NCBI GenBank assembly: GCA_020848035.1 | Contig: JADLAX010000069.1 | Location: forward strand, 1-64,000 | From: Anaerolineae bacterium | GTDB taxonomy: Bacteria > Chloroflexota > Anaerolineae > Promineifilales > Promineifilaceae | DNA: 64,000 nt | Reading direction: 5' to 3' | Shown: in pieces, positions 50,836 to 60,700 of the stretch | Numbering within the stretch: position 1 is the stretch's first letter | Layout of the letters: every line of letters begins with the position of its first letter | Position numbers and translations under genes: made by a program | The notes under the pieces: generated by a model | Seen by the model: only the letters and a program-made list of their open reading frames with translations | What the model was told of the DNA's origin: nothing | Database searches by the model: none

Positions 50836-53505
50836 TTAGGGGGCGCTAAAACCCAGCCAGGCCAGCATGTTGCTCAGCAGCTGCGCCTGCACATCTTCAG
50901 GCAACACCGAAAATGGCATCAGCAAAAAGACGGATTGCTGGTCATTATTGATATCATCGATGGCCGCCAGACCGATAATGTTACCGGCATCGGCGCTGGT
51001 TGGCCCTTGCAGCAAGAAGGCGACAGAACCGGGCTCCAAATCTTCCACCAAAAAGTCGGCAAAAACGACCTCGTAGGTGTCATCAAGCGTCAGCACATCA
51101 CCTGCTTCAAAGCCTTCCAGCAGCACCTCATCCTCTCCGAAAAACTCCACGTCTGACAGCTCAGACAGGCCAATGTCGCCAAAAATGGTCGGCGAGGAAC
51201 CCATCACCAGAAGCGGCCGTCCTGACTCGATGTAATCGTAAACAATGAAGGTGTCTTCATCCAGAAAACCGTCCGGGTTCAGGTAGTCGCCAGAATCCCA
51301 AATGAGCAAATCGGCCGTTTCTAGCGCTTCGGCGGTTAACGGACCATCCTCGGTGGTCACCCAGGTCTCCACGGTGTAATCGGCCAGCAGCGCTTCTAGC
51401 TCGGCCTGGCTGGTAAAACCATCGCCAATCGGATCACCATCGTCGTCGATGAACAAAAAGACGGTGACATCTTCGCTGCTGCCGCTGTCTCCTTCGTCAT
51501 CATCATCGTCTTCGGCTGGTGCCTCGCTCGATTCGCTGACGGTGAGGACAAACTCGCCGCCATCGTCGTAAAAATCCTTCACAACGATGGTGTATTCGTC
51601 GCCATCGGGAATATCGGCGGCCACGATGGTTTCCGCATCGCCGGTGAAGCCAGAATCAGCCGAGGCAATCAGGTTGTTGTTGGCGTCGAACAGCCTCAAT
51701 ACGGCATCCATGTCCTCGCCACTTTCCACAACAATGTCGATCACCGCCGGGCCGTCGCTGAACGTCCAGCTGAAGGATTCGCCTTCAGGCAGCGTGCCTT
51801 CGACAGTATCACCGAGGCCAATGCTGCCCTGGTCGGTGGCGACAATTTCCTCACCAATCGGCTCATCATCCTCTTCTTCTTCGTCATCCGCGATCGGCTC
51901 GTCCGCTTCGTCGGCCTGGTCCTCATCAGCCGCTTCTTCAGCGGCCAGGTCGCCCCCGGTGAGCAGCTCAGCTTCCACCGTTTCGTCGCTGACGTTGGTG
52001 GGGCACAGAGCCAGGTTGTCTTGCAGCAGGCAGTCGGCCAGGGCGTAGTCGGCATCCAGGGGGATGAGGTCCAGCAGGCGGTTGATGGTGTTTTCCAACC
52101 CTTCCTGGCTGGCAGCGAGCACCACCAGGGAACGGCCGTTTGCCCCCTCATCCAGCAAAATCAGCGCCGTACCAGACATTTGCACGCTGCCCAGCTCAGA
52201 TTGAATAAGGCGCTGGAAGGGAGCTTCATCTGGCGTTTCATCGGTTTCATCTGCGGCCGTTTCTTCTTCAACGGCCGTTTCCTCCCCAACCTCATCTTCA
52301 GCTGCCAAAGCGGCCGTTTCCGCCTCGGTGAGAATGGCCGGGTCAATGCTCAGGCTGATACCCGCGTCGGCCAGCAGTTCGGCCACATCGCTCGCCTGGT
52401 TGTACAACCCCAGGTAGATGACATCGCCGCTCTGCGCTTCCAGCGTTGTCAGGCTGAGCGTTTTTTCCGCCTCACGCAGGCTGGCCTGCAAGGTGATAAT
52501 TTCGTCGAAGGCGTTGGGGCCAAGCTGCGGCCCGCCCGTATAGACCAAATCCACCTCTGGCGCAAAAAAGTAGGGGAAATCAACCACGCTGTAATCCCGC
52601 TCAATCGGTGACGCCAGGAAGTCGGCAATTTGGGCAATAAACTGGGCGTTGTCCTCCACCGTGTAATAAGGCTCCATCAAAAATTGAATGTCGCCGATGG
52701 CCAGCACGTTGCCGTTAACGGCCGTTGCCGCCAAAGACAAGCCACCCGGACGATCCGTCGCCGAAGACCAGGTGTTGTCATCCCCGGCCAGCAGCACTGC
52801 GGCCCGCGAACCCACCTGCAGCGAATGAGAACCGTACAGCACCACACTGGCCAGATCGGCCGTCAGCGGGCTGGTAGTAAACCCGGCCTCGTTCACAATG
52901 ATGTTGCGGAAGTTGCCCTCATTTTCGATGGTGTTGTAGAGGTAGTCCCCGTTAAAGATGATATCAAAGCTGTTGGCCAGGCTGTTGAGCGGAATTTTGT
53001 CCGATTCCACAAAAACGTTGAAGGTGAACAAATCTTCTTCCACCACAATGCTGTAGCGAGTGGGGTCGCCCAGCAGCAGCAGGTTGCCGCCGCGCCGGAC
53101 AAAGTCCTCTACCGCCTGCACCTCTGCCCCGGAGAACGACTCCAGCGGGGTGATGACCACAAAGGCGTTGGCGGCACGCAGCGCGGTGGCCAGGTCGCCC
53201 CCGGTGTACGAAATGAGATCAACACCACGAGCCGCTAAACGGCCGTCCAGATAGCTAATCTCATCCAGAGTGAACGCATTTTCATGGGATTGATCCAGCA
53301 ACACCATGCCGCCAAACGTTTCGGGATCATCGACAAAGGCGGCGGCGCGCGGCGTGGGCACACTTTCCACCACAGCCGCCACGTCGTAGGCCGCGGGAAT
53401 GGTTCTATCGCCGCCACCCAGCCGGTAATGCTGCAAGTAGCGAACGGCCGTTGGCCCAATCAGCAAAAGGACAAAAACGATGAGAAAAATTAAACCTCGG
53501 CGCAT
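50836..53505 (-). CDS. Large acidic membrane-anchored protein with DUF4350/GATase-like and PPC-like domains
   Basis: 889-aa protein with an N-terminal membrane helix (LIFLIVFVLLLIGPTAVRYL) and the rest probably outside. Residues about 40-260 resemble the DUF4350/GATase1-like fold (LLDQSHENAFTLDEISYLDG ... VITPLESFSGAEVQAVEDFVRRGGNLLLLGD), without catalytic residues. A middle domain with GDTVEGTLPEGESFSWTF and DEYTIVVKDFYDDGGEFVLTV (about 585-690) is PPC-like. Near the C-terminus another GATase-like unit recurs (TADLLIWDSGDYLNPDGFLDED, SGRPLLVMGSSPTIFGDIG). Long Asp/Glu runs link the parts. DUF4350 proteins often sit in gliding or ABC-2 export gene clusters; here no such partners are adjacent. 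Function unknown. AGGATG upstream of ATG 53505. Confidence 0.75.
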   Translation of the reverse strand: MRRGLIFLIVFVLLLIGPTAVRYLQHYRLGGGDRTIPAAYDVAAVVESVPTPRAAAFVDDPETFGGMVLLDQSHENAFTLDEISYLDGRLAARGVDLISYTGGDLATALRAANAFVVITPLESFSGAEVQAVEDFVRRGGNLLLLGDPTRYSIVVEEDLFTFNVFVESDKIPLNSLANSFDIIFNGDYLYNTIENEGNFRNIIVNEAGFTTSPLTADLASVVLYGSHSLQVGSRAAVLLAGDDNTWSSATDRPGGLSLAATAVNGNVLAIGDIQFLMEPYYTVEDNAQFIAQIADFLASPIERDYSVVDFPYFFAPEVDLVYTGGPQLGPNAFDEIITLQASLREAEKTLSLTTLEAQSGDVIYLGLYNQASDVAELLADAGISLSIDPAILTEAETAALAAEDEVGEETAVEEETAADETDETPDEAPFQRLIQSELGSVQMSGTALILLDEGANGRSLVVLAASQEGLENTINRLLDLIPLDADYALADCLLQDNLALCPTNVSDETVEAELLTGGDLAAEEAADEDQADEADEPIADDEEEEDDEPIGEEIVATDQGSIGLGDTVEGTLPEGESFSWTFSDGPAVIDIVVESGEDMDAVLRLFDANNNLIASADSGFTGDAETIVAADIPDGDEYTIVVKDFYDDGGEFVLTVSESSEAPAEDDDDDEGDSGSSEDVTVFLFIDDDGDPIGDGFTSQAELEALLADYTVETWVTTEDGPLTAEALETADLLIWDSGDYLNPDGFLDEDTFIVYDYIESGRPLLVMGSSPTIFGDIGLSELSDVEFFGEDEVLLEGFEAGDVLTLDDTYEVVFADFLVEDLEPGSVAFLLQGPTSADAGNIIGLAAIDDINNDQQSVFLLMPFSVLPEDVQAQLLSNMLAWLGFSAP

Positions 53506-53525
53506 AATCACATCCTGATGGACGG

Positions 53526-53600
53526 AATTAGGAAATTCAACAATTGAGTATGTGGCTGGCAATTACCCAGTTACTCAACTACTTCATTACCCAATTACCT
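53526..53600. repeat. Word repeat GGAAATTCAACAATTGAGTA... / TTACTCAACTACTTCATTAC
   Basis: Imperfect inverted words (AATTGAGTA, TTACCCAGTTACTCAACTAC, TTACCCAATTACC), directly after the sppA stop. Similar words (TTACTCAATTACC) end the beta-lactamase-fold gene at 21765-21780. Confidence 0.5.
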
Positions 53601-54479
53601 TTATTGGTTGGCTGGCAGTTCCATGTAACGGTAATAAAGACCGGGCGGCAAATCTACCGGCGTAGCCCACAACTTTTCCTGGTCGATGGCCGGAACCTGG
53701 TAGGTGGCAAAGGCTACCGCGCCGTCTTCGCCAAAGGTCAGCGGATACAGCTCCACCACCTCATAATCGCGCAGTCCCGCCAGTTCGGCCGCTTTGTCAA
53801 ACGCCTCGCTGGTGGAGATGATGCCGTCAATCAGGCCCAGCTCCAGGGCACGCACACCGTCAAAAATTTCGGCGCGAGACAGCAGATCAAGATCGGCATT
53901 CAGCCGATCAGCCCGCCCATTGGCCACTGCCTGCAAAAAGGCAAACTTCAGCGTTTCGGCGCGGCGCACGTAGCCATCGACCGTGCCGCCAAACGATTTG
54001 TACGGGCCGGTCGTCAGCACGTCTTCTTCCAAAAAGGGTGTATCGGGCAGGGAGCTGATGACGCCAATGCTGCCAATTGCCGAACCGGGTTTGGCGTAGA
54101 TGGCATCCGTGGCCGCAGCGATGTAATAAGCACCGCTGGCCGCCAAAAAGTCCACCGTGGCCACCACGGGCATGTCCTGACGCGCCGCCAGCACGTCCAT
54201 GTACAAATCTTCGCTGTCAGACGCGGTGCCACCGGGGCTGTTGATGACAATCACCACCGCCTGAATGCTAGGATCGTCACGGGCATACAGCAGCTGCTCG
54301 CGGAACTCAAAAGCGGTGGCGTTGGAGATTTCGTAGTTGAGGCGAATCACGCCGATTTTGGGCGTAGGCACGACACGGGGGGCCAGGTACAGCCCCAGCG
54401 CCAGGGGTAAGACAATTACAACCAAAAACAGGAGAATTAATCGCAGCGGGGAACGGCCGTCACCGTCGTTTTGCACCAT
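53601..54479 (-). CDS. sppA: Signal peptide peptidase SppA (single-domain)
   Basis: 292-aa membrane-bound serine protease that degrades cleaved signal peptides. One N-terminal membrane helix (LILLFLVVIVLPLALGLYL, about 11-29), then a ClpP-like domain with the catalytic Ser in DFLAASGAYYIAAATD (about 110) and the Lys in TTGPYKSFGG (about 158). This is the short, single-domain SppA of Gram-positive type. ATG 54479 has AAGGAG 7 bases upstream; a longer in-frame start at 54671 would put non-conserved sequence ahead. Divergent from recF. Confidence 0.9.
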   Translation of the reverse strand: MVQNDGDGRSPLRLILLFLVVIVLPLALGLYLAPRVVPTPKIGVIRLNYEISNATAFEFREQLLYARDDPSIQAVVIVINSPGGTASDSEDLYMDVLAARQDMPVVATVDFLAASGAYYIAAATDAIYAKPGSAIGSIGVISSLPDTPFLEEDVLTTGPYKSFGGTVDGYVRRAETLKFAFLQAVANGRADRLNADLDLLSRAEIFDGVRALELGLIDGIISTSEAFDKAAELAGLRDYEVVELYPLTFGEDGAVAFATYQVPAIDQEKLWATPVDLPPGLYYRYMELPANQ

Positions 54480-54724
54480 ACCCAACTCCTTTTGCTGACA
54501 CGCACAATCGATTTGGCAAGTTTCATTAAAATCTGGGAAACGGCCGTACCAAACCTTTAAGCTTGGGCCATTTTCCGGTGATGCGGCAGTAGGATAACAT
54601 GGAGAAACAGGCATGGCAACTGGCAAGATGACGGTTACGGCCGTGTTTGATTTTATGCGTTGCCGAATCACTATGTTAAAATGGCAAAAAGTCCACTACC
54701 CAATACGGGCTATAGCGAAAATTC

Positions 54725-55960
54725 ATGCATATCACCCACCTCTCCTTGACTAACTTTAGAAATTACGGCCGTCTTGAACTCACCCTCCCCCAGGGACCAA
54801 CCCTCCTCTACGGCAACAATGCGCAGGGCAAAACCAACCTCCTCGAAGCGATTTACTACCTGGCCACCACCCGCTCGCCCCACGCCGAAAACGACGCCCA
54901 GCTGCTAAACTGGAACGCCGCCCAGAGTGAAGAACCCATCGTGGTCGGCCGACTGGTGGCCAGCGTGGTGACCGCCGCGCAAAGCCACCAGGTAGAAATG
55001 CGCCTCATCCAAGAGCAAAAATCGGCCGTAGCGCGGCAGCGCAGCTTTAGCTTTCGTCGCGAAGCGCTGCTGGACCGGCGCAAGGTGCGGCTGATGGACC
55101 TGTTGGGCGCGGTGCGCGTGGTGCTCTTCCTGCCCGAAGATGTGCAGCTGCTCACTGGTTCCCCCGCCAACCGGCGGCGCTACATGGACATCACCCTTTG
55201 CCAGGTTGACCCTGTTTACTGTCGGGCACTCTCCAATTACAATAAAGTGCTTGAACAGCGCAATGCGGTTCTGCGGCAGATAGCCGAAGGCCAGCCAGGC
55301 CGGGAGATTTTGCCCATCTACTCCGACAAACTGGTGGAGTTAGGCAGCACCATCTTCCTGAGGCGAGCCAAATTCCTGGCCAATCTCAGCCGGGAAACGC
55401 AGCGCATTCATTATGAATCGTTAACTGAAGGGCGTGAATCGATCCGACTGCTGTATTTGCCCCGGCTCAACGCCAAAAAATCCCGGTTAACACCGCCCGG
55501 CGAGCAGCAGCCAGAAGCAGTCAGCGAATGGTTAGAAAGTCATCAGGGACAGTCAGAAATTGTTTCAGAACGTTTTGCTAAGCTGTTGCAGGAAACATTA
55601 GCAACAGACATTGCACGCGGGGCCACCACGGTTGGCCCACATCGCGATGATTGGTCTTTTCAATTGAACGGCCGTTCCCTGGGCAGTTTTGGTTCACGGG
55701 GTCAGCAGCGCACCGCCATCCTGGCTCTGAAAATGGGTGAGATCAACTGGATGACGGCCGTAACTGGCGAACGTCCCATTTTACTATTGGATGAAGTAGT
55801 GGCAGAATTAGACGAACTTCGACGAGCTGCCTTACTTAGTTACGTCAGCCAGGCCACACAAACCATTCTGACAGCAACGGACCCAGGCATGTTTACCGAC
55901 CAGTTCTTGCGCCAAGCCACCCGTATGGCAGTTGAAAACGGCCGTATCAATGTAATGTAA
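54725..55960 (+). CDS. recF: DNA replication and repair protein RecF
   Basis: 411-aa SMC-like ATPase that loads RecA at single-strand gaps. Walker A in LYGNNAQGKTNLLEAIYYLAT (split over about 29-48), the signature region FGSRGQQRTAILALKMGE (about 316-333) and Walker B ILLLDEVVAELDELRR (about 351-366) with the D-loop. N-terminus HITHLSLTNFRNY is typical. dnaA, dnaN and gyrB, its usual neighbours, are not adjacent. Length is normal. It is divergent from sppA. Confidence 0.94.
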   Translation: MHITHLSLTNFRNYGRLELTLPQGPTLLYGNNAQGKTNLLEAIYYLATTRSPHAENDAQLLNWNAAQSEEPIVVGRLVASVVTAAQSHQVEMRLIQEQKSAVARQRSFSFRREALLDRRKVRLMDLLGAVRVVLFLPEDVQLLTGSPANRRRYMDITLCQVDPVYCRALSNYNKVLEQRNAVLRQIAEGQPGREILPIYSDKLVELGSTIFLRRAKFLANLSRETQRIHYESLTEGRESIRLLYLPRLNAKKSRLTPPGEQQPEAVSEWLESHQGQSEIVSERFAKLLQETLATDIARGATTVGPHRDDWSFQLNGRSLGSFGSRGQQRTAILALKMGEINWMTAVTGERPILLLDEVVAELDELRRAALLSYVSQATQTILTATDPGMFTDQFLRQATRMAVENGRINVM

Positions 55961-55995
55961 TCAATGACAACACGGCATTCCACTACCCACCAGGA

Positions 55996-57984
55996 ATGTC
56001 ACTTTATAGAGTGAACAGTATCGTGAATCATTCCAGCAAAGACTCTTCCGTTGTGCTCATAATCGACGACATGCGTGAAAACAGGTTGTTGCTCTCCTCC
56101 CAACTGCGGCTGGATGGCCATCACATCCTGGAAGCAAGTGGTGGGCAGGATGGCATTGCCATGGCCCGGGAACACGATCCTGACCTCATCCTCCTCGACG
56201 TGATGATGCCCGATATCAACGGCTTTGAGGTGTGCAAAATCCTCAAGGAAGATACCAGCACCCACCTCATCCCCATCATCATGATCACCGCCCTGAGCAA
56301 GGTGGAATCCCGCATCGAAGGCAAAAAAGCCGGGGCCGACGAATTCCTTTCGCGCCCCCACATTCGCGAAGAGCTGCTGGTGCGTGTGCGCACCCTCATC
56401 CAGCTTAAACGCGCCCGCACCAACCTGGAAGAAGAGCGACACCGCCTACAGCTGCTTTACAACATCAGCCGCGCCGTCAGCACCCAGCTGGATTTGGAAT
56501 CGATGATGTCGGCCATTATTGCCCAGACGCAAGCGGCCGTTGGTGCCACCAAAGGCAACATCATGCTGCTCAACGAGCTAGGCCAGGTGTATCACAAGTT
56601 CATCATCCGGGCCGGTTCGCCGCTGGAGATTAGCGACCGCGTCACGCAAGAAGTGATGACACGTGGCCTGGGCGGCTGGCTGATCGCCAACAAACGCAGT
56701 GAAATCATCCACGACATTCGCCAGGATACCCGCTGGGTCACCCTGCCCGATGACGAAGGCGAAACCGGCTCAGCCATCGGCGTGCCGCTAATTGGCTCCG
56801 ACCGCATCGTCGGCATTCTCATCCTCAACCACCCTGATATTGGCTACTTCACCGAAGAACATCGCGAACTGCTCATCGCTTTGGGCAGCACAGTCTCCAC
56901 TGCCATTGCCAATGCTCACCTCTTTACCGAAATCAGCGAGGAGCGACGTAAGCTAGAAGCCATTCTGGCCCAGGCCACCGACGCTATCGTCACCACCGAT
57001 GAATCGTGGAATATTTCGCTGTTCAACCAGGCAGCCGAACGGTTGTTTAACCTGAAGGCCGAAGAAGTCACCGGCAAGTTCCTGGGGGATGTGAAGCCGC
57101 TGAGCGTGCTGCTGGCTGCTTACAGCAACGGAAGCACCCAGTCCAGCGCCCAGGAAATCAACCTGGAGAATGGCAATACCCTGTTCACCAGCGTTTCGCC
57201 GATTCAAGGTGTGGGGTATGCGGCCGTTTTGCAAGACATCACCGAAATGAAGCGCATCGAGGAGTTTCGTCTGGCCGAAGAAATTCGCAAAAAGCAGGAA
57301 ATCAAAGAGACTTTCTCACGTTACATGGGACCCAGCCTGGTCGATTATGTGCTCTCGCACGAGCCTGGGCTGATGGCCCGGCGCGAACGGCGTCACGCGG
57401 TGGTGATGTTTGCCGACTTGCGCAGCTCAACCCGCTTTATCCGCCTGGTAGAACCAAACGACGTGATTGCCCGCCTGAACCGCTTCTTCACCCAAATGAC
57501 CGAAGTGGTGTACAAGTTTGAGGGGACTATTTTTGAACTGACGGGTGATGAAATTTTGGTGGCGTTTAATGCCCCGTTTGATCAGGCCGATGCTTCGAGC
57601 CGGGCGGTAGAAACGGCCGTTGCCATGCACCAACGCTTTAACGCGCTGCGACTGGAGCTGTTTGAGGGGCTCAGCTCCAGCTTTGGCATGGGCATCGGCA
57701 TCGACCAGGGCAACGTCATCGTCGGGAACGTGGGTGCCGAAACCCGCATGACCTTCCGCATGGTGGGTGATGCCGTGAACACCGCTCACCGCCTGGTAGA
57801 CATCGCCGCCGACGGGCAAATTGTGATCTCCGCAAGTGTGTACAAAAACCTGGGTGTAGATTCCAGCCCGCTGCTGCAAGCCAGCCAGTTTGAATCAATG
57901 GGCGAAGTAGAAATTCGCGGCAAGGATGAGCCGGAACACCTCTACAGAATCCAGGTTCCCCTGGAACAAATGCGTGACGCGTAG
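55996..57984 (+). CDS. Receiver-GAF-PAS-class III adenylate/guanylate cyclase
   Basis: 662-aa cytosolic signalling protein. Receiver domain (about 18-135) with phospho-Asp in LILLDVMMPDING and Lys-side motif KKAGADEFL; a coiled linker (KRARTNLEEERHRLQLL); GAF (about 160-310, AVGATKGNIMLLN, GSAIGVPLIGSDRIVGIL); PAS (about 318-430, TDAIVTTDESWNISLFNQAAERLF); a second short coiled segment; class III cyclase (about 450-640) with metal Asp pair in VVMFADLRSSTRF and FELTGDEILVAF. It should make cAMP or cGMP in response to a phosphorylated receiver plus ligand. Its stop abuts that of rsmG with no gap. A related protein without the cyclase is encoded at 60701. Confidence 0.88.
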   Translation: MSLYRVNSIVNHSSKDSSVVLIIDDMRENRLLLSSQLRLDGHHILEASGGQDGIAMAREHDPDLILLDVMMPDINGFEVCKILKEDTSTHLIPIIMITALSKVESRIEGKKAGADEFLSRPHIREELLVRVRTLIQLKRARTNLEEERHRLQLLYNISRAVSTQLDLESMMSAIIAQTQAAVGATKGNIMLLNELGQVYHKFIIRAGSPLEISDRVTQEVMTRGLGGWLIANKRSEIIHDIRQDTRWVTLPDDEGETGSAIGVPLIGSDRIVGILILNHPDIGYFTEEHRELLIALGSTVSTAIANAHLFTEISEERRKLEAILAQATDAIVTTDESWNISLFNQAAERLFNLKAEEVTGKFLGDVKPLSVLLAAYSNGSTQSSAQEINLENGNTLFTSVSPIQGVGYAAVLQDITEMKRIEEFRLAEEIRKKQEIKETFSRYMGPSLVDYVLSHEPGLMARRERRHAVVMFADLRSSTRFIRLVEPNDVIARLNRFFTQMTEVVYKFEGTIFELTGDEILVAFNAPFDQADASSRAVETAVAMHQRFNALRLELFEGLSSSFGMGIGIDQGNVIVGNVGAETRMTFRMVGDAVNTAHRLVDIAADGQIVISASVYKNLGVDSSPLLQASQFESMGEVEIRGKDEPEHLYRIQVPLEQMRDA

Positions 57985-58707
57985 TTACAACGGCCGTTTT
58001 CCAGGCACCCCCACCCGTCGCGGATAAGCCCCTGGCGTCTCTTTTTCCTTCAAAATGGTCACCAAATAGTGCGGCTGCTCCCGGCCTGGCAGCGTAACGC
58101 TTGTCAGCTGAGGCGCGGTACCGCCTAGCAACACAATGGCGCTCCCGGCAGACGCCACCTCTCCGTGAACCCCTTCCCCCTTCTGAGCCAGCATCTGGCC
58201 ACCTACGCGGCACAGCGGCAGCAAATATTCCACCAGCACGCGCAGTTCCGCCACAGCCCGGGCCACGGCCCAGTCGTACTTCTGACGATGCTGCGGCTGC
58301 TGCCCCAGCACCTCAGCCCGCTCCGCCAGGATGGTCACATCGGTTAAACCCAGCCCAGCCACCACCGCCTGCAAAAAATCCCCTTTTTTGGCAACACTTT
58401 CCACCAGGGTCAGCTTAAGCTGCGGGAAGAAAATTTTAAGCGGCAAGCCCGGGAAGCCAGCCCCAGTACCTACGTCGATGAGGGAACGGCCGTTTAGCTC
58501 TCCCATCACCGGCACACAGCTCAACGAATCCAGGAAGTGACGAATGCGAATATCGGCGGGTTGGCGAACGGCCGTTAAATTCATCCGCTCGTTCCATTCC
58601 AGCAGCAGCGCCTCATACTGCTGGAACTGAGCAATCTGCTCTGGCTGTAGAGGTGCCCCCAACGCCTCAGCCCACTGGCCAAACTGAATCCACCCTGCAT
58701 CCATCAT
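57985..58707 (-). CDS. rsmG: 16S rRNA (guanine-527-N7)-methyltransferase RsmG
   Basis: 240-aa SAM-dependent methyltransferase that modifies G527 of 16S rRNA. Motif I is SLIDVGTGAGFPGLPLKI (about 75-92), with LVESVAKKGDFLQAV (motif II/III) and WAVARAVAELRVLVEYLLPL; the N-terminus EWNERMNLTAVRQPADI is typical. Loss gives low-level streptomycin resistance in bacteria. Start overlaps the stop of the binding-protein gene by 4 bases (ATGA), so they are translationally coupled. Convergent with the cyclase gene with no gap between stops. Confidence 0.95.
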   Translation of the reverse strand: MMDAGWIQFGQWAEALGAPLQPEQIAQFQQYEALLLEWNERMNLTAVRQPADIRIRHFLDSLSCVPVMGELNGRSLIDVGTGAGFPGLPLKIFFPQLKLTLVESVAKKGDFLQAVVAGLGLTDVTILAERAEVLGQQPQHRQKYDWAVARAVAELRVLVEYLLPLCRVGGQMLAQKGEGVHGEVASAGSAIVLLGGTAPQLTSVTLPGREQPHYLVTILKEKETPGAYPRRVGVPGKRPL

Positions 58708-60560
58708 CCTCGACTCCGCTCCAGCTCCTTACGATCCACTTCGATCAGATAGCTGTCGTACTGCTCGCCACCAAAAATGGCCGGCTGGAAAGTAACCCAA
58801 TTTTGCACCAACACCGAGTTGGCGCGCAGGTACAGCGGGGCAATGGGGGCAATGCCCTCATCGCCAAACAGCAGCGTCTCCACCTGCCGGTAAATCGCCT
58901 GCCGTTCGGCCATGTCCACTGCTTGCGCCGCCTGCCGAATAAGCGTATCCACCTCGCTGCACGGCCGATTTTCCCGATTTTCGCTTTCCTCACAGTGAAT
59001 CAAATCACCAGCCCAGTTGTGGGCATCGGGGTAGTAGGAAGCCCAGGCCAGTTCCCAAACGTCGGCCCGGGCCGACCCGGCATCAGGGCGGGTATTGGCC
59101 AGCAGCGTACCAAACGGCACCTGTTCAATTACGATCTGGTCTTCCGTACAGCCCAACTCCTCCACCCACATTTGCCGAATCAGTTCAGCCTGCAAAAGCG
59201 AAAGGTCAGACGAGGACACCATAAAACGAATTTCCGGTAAAAACCGGCAGCTGTTAAAACCGCTTTCGGCTAACTGCAACCGGGCAAAGTCTGGATTGTA
59301 CCCTTTGCCAATTTCATCCACCGGCAGCGCCCCCACCACACCCGGCGGAATCAGATGGCGCATGGGCACAGCCTGCCCCTCGTACACTTCCTCCACCAAC
59401 ACATCCCGATCAATGGCGGCGCTAAATGCCCGGCGCAAGGTCGGTTCGCGGAAAACACCGCTCTGGAAGTTGAAGTCCAGGTAAAACATCGTTTGTTCGC
59501 CCACCATTTGGACCTGCTGCAGCGTGGCAACGGGCTCGTCGGACAAATCAATGGCGGTAACATCAATCACATCCAGCAACTTTTCTTCCCACAGGCTAAA
59601 GGCAATGTCGTCCCGTTCCAGGTAGCTAATCTGCACAATCTGCACGTTACCCTGGAAGGGAATTGGCCACAGGGTATTGCGCTGCAGCCGGGTCAGGCTG
59701 CCATCCAACGGCATAAACGGGCCGCTGGTGAGGAGGGGTGTGCCGGATTGAAAAGCCGCCTGCCAATCATCGCCAATGGTCTCATCTTCCAGCAGTTCAC
59801 GCGGCAACGGCCGCATGAACCACATGCTGGTAACGGTTAGGAAGTACGCCGCTGGCCGGTTCAAATCAATTTGCAGCGTGGTGTCGTTTAGCGCTTTAAC
59901 ACCGATGTTTTCCAGGTCGGCCGGGGTGGAGCCTGCCTGCTGATGCACCTGCTCACACCCTTCGATCAAAAAGAGGATGAAGGCATCCGGCGTATCGGTT
60001 TCTCGGGAGCAGGCACGCTGAATGGCAAACACGACGTCGCTGGCAACCACGGGCCGTACCGCCTCGGATATGATGAACCCATCCTGCACGCGCAGTCCAG
60101 GCCGCACCCAGAAGATGTCATCGCGCAGGTGGAACGTCCAGGTACGGCCGTTACGCCCCATTTCCCACTCACGAGCCAAAACCGGCTCCACCTGATTGGT
60201 CACATGGTTATAGCGCGTCAGCCCCACAAACAGGTTCTCAATAAGATCGATCCCGTCGTCTTCGTTGGTCTTTTGCGGATCGATGTCTGGTGCCCCATTT
60301 CGCACCAGGCTGATATCCAACACCACCGGCGCGGTTGTTTCCTCTGCAGGAGTTGGTACGCTGGTTGCCGTAGGCGTTGGCTCCAAAATCCGGGTGATGA
60401 TCAGCTCTTCACCAGCCACGTTGAACACTTCGGTCACAATGATGGGTGGTACTTCTTGACTATCCTGACACGCCGAAAAGAGCAAAATTGTACTTATAAT
60501 GAGAGCTGCGATGCCCCAAAACGTATTGATTGTGTGTAGGTTGGTTGGTTGTTTTGTCAC
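58704..60560 (-). CDS. Peptide/nickel-type ABC transporter substrate-binding lipoprotein
   Basis: 618-aa SBP family 5 (DppA/OppA-like) lipoprotein. Leader and lipobox LLFSACQDS (Cys about 31), a Thr/Pro linker, then the binding domain with LFVGLTRYNHVTNQVEPVLAREW, WTFHLRDDIFWVRPG, DVVFAIQRA and FREPTLRRAFSAAIDRDVLVEEVY. Usual ligands are oligopeptides, nickel or opines. No permease or ATPase genes are next to it; it is translationally coupled to rsmG instead, an unusual pairing. The start is GTG at 60560; no better codon lies near. Confidence 0.88.
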   Translation of the reverse strand: MTKQPTNLHTINTFWGIAALIISTILLFSACQDSQEVPPIIVTEVFNVAGEELIITRILEPTPTATSVPTPAEETTAPVVLDISLVRNGAPDIDPQKTNEDDGIDLIENLFVGLTRYNHVTNQVEPVLAREWEMGRNGRTWTFHLRDDIFWVRPGLRVQDGFIISEAVRPVVASDVVFAIQRACSRETDTPDAFILFLIEGCEQVHQQAGSTPADLENIGVKALNDTTLQIDLNRPAAYFLTVTSMWFMRPLPRELLEDETIGDDWQAAFQSGTPLLTSGPFMPLDGSLTRLQRNTLWPIPFQGNVQIVQISYLERDDIAFSLWEEKLLDVIDVTAIDLSDEPVATLQQVQMVGEQTMFYLDFNFQSGVFREPTLRRAFSAAIDRDVLVEEVYEGQAVPMRHLIPPGVVGALPVDEIGKGYNPDFARLQLAESGFNSCRFLPEIRFMVSSSDLSLLQAELIRQMWVEELGCTEDQIVIEQVPFGTLLANTRPDAGSARADVWELAWASYYPDAHNWAGDLIHCEESENRENRPCSEVDTLIRQAAQAVDMAERQAIYRQVETLLFGDEGIAPIAPLYLRANSVLVQNWVTFQPAIFGGEQYDSYLIEVDRKELERSRG

Positions 60561-60634
60561 GCCGCCATGCTATCCCATGCAAAACAGGGTGACAAGTTTT
60601 TTCATCTTGTCGTTAAGCGGTCACATTTCTGTGG

Positions 60635-60663
60635 TTGCAAGCTTATTGAGCGAGTAGTAATAT
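60635..60663 (+). promoter_or_regulatory. Possible sigma70-type promoter for the receiver-GAF-PAS gene
   Basis: TTGCAA then 17 bases then TAATAT, with the start ATG about 38 bases beyond the -10. Both hexamers match four of six consensus bases. Confidence 0.38.
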
Positions 60664-60700
60664 AGTAAAATTGAATCTTCCCAGCCAAGGAAAGAAGACT

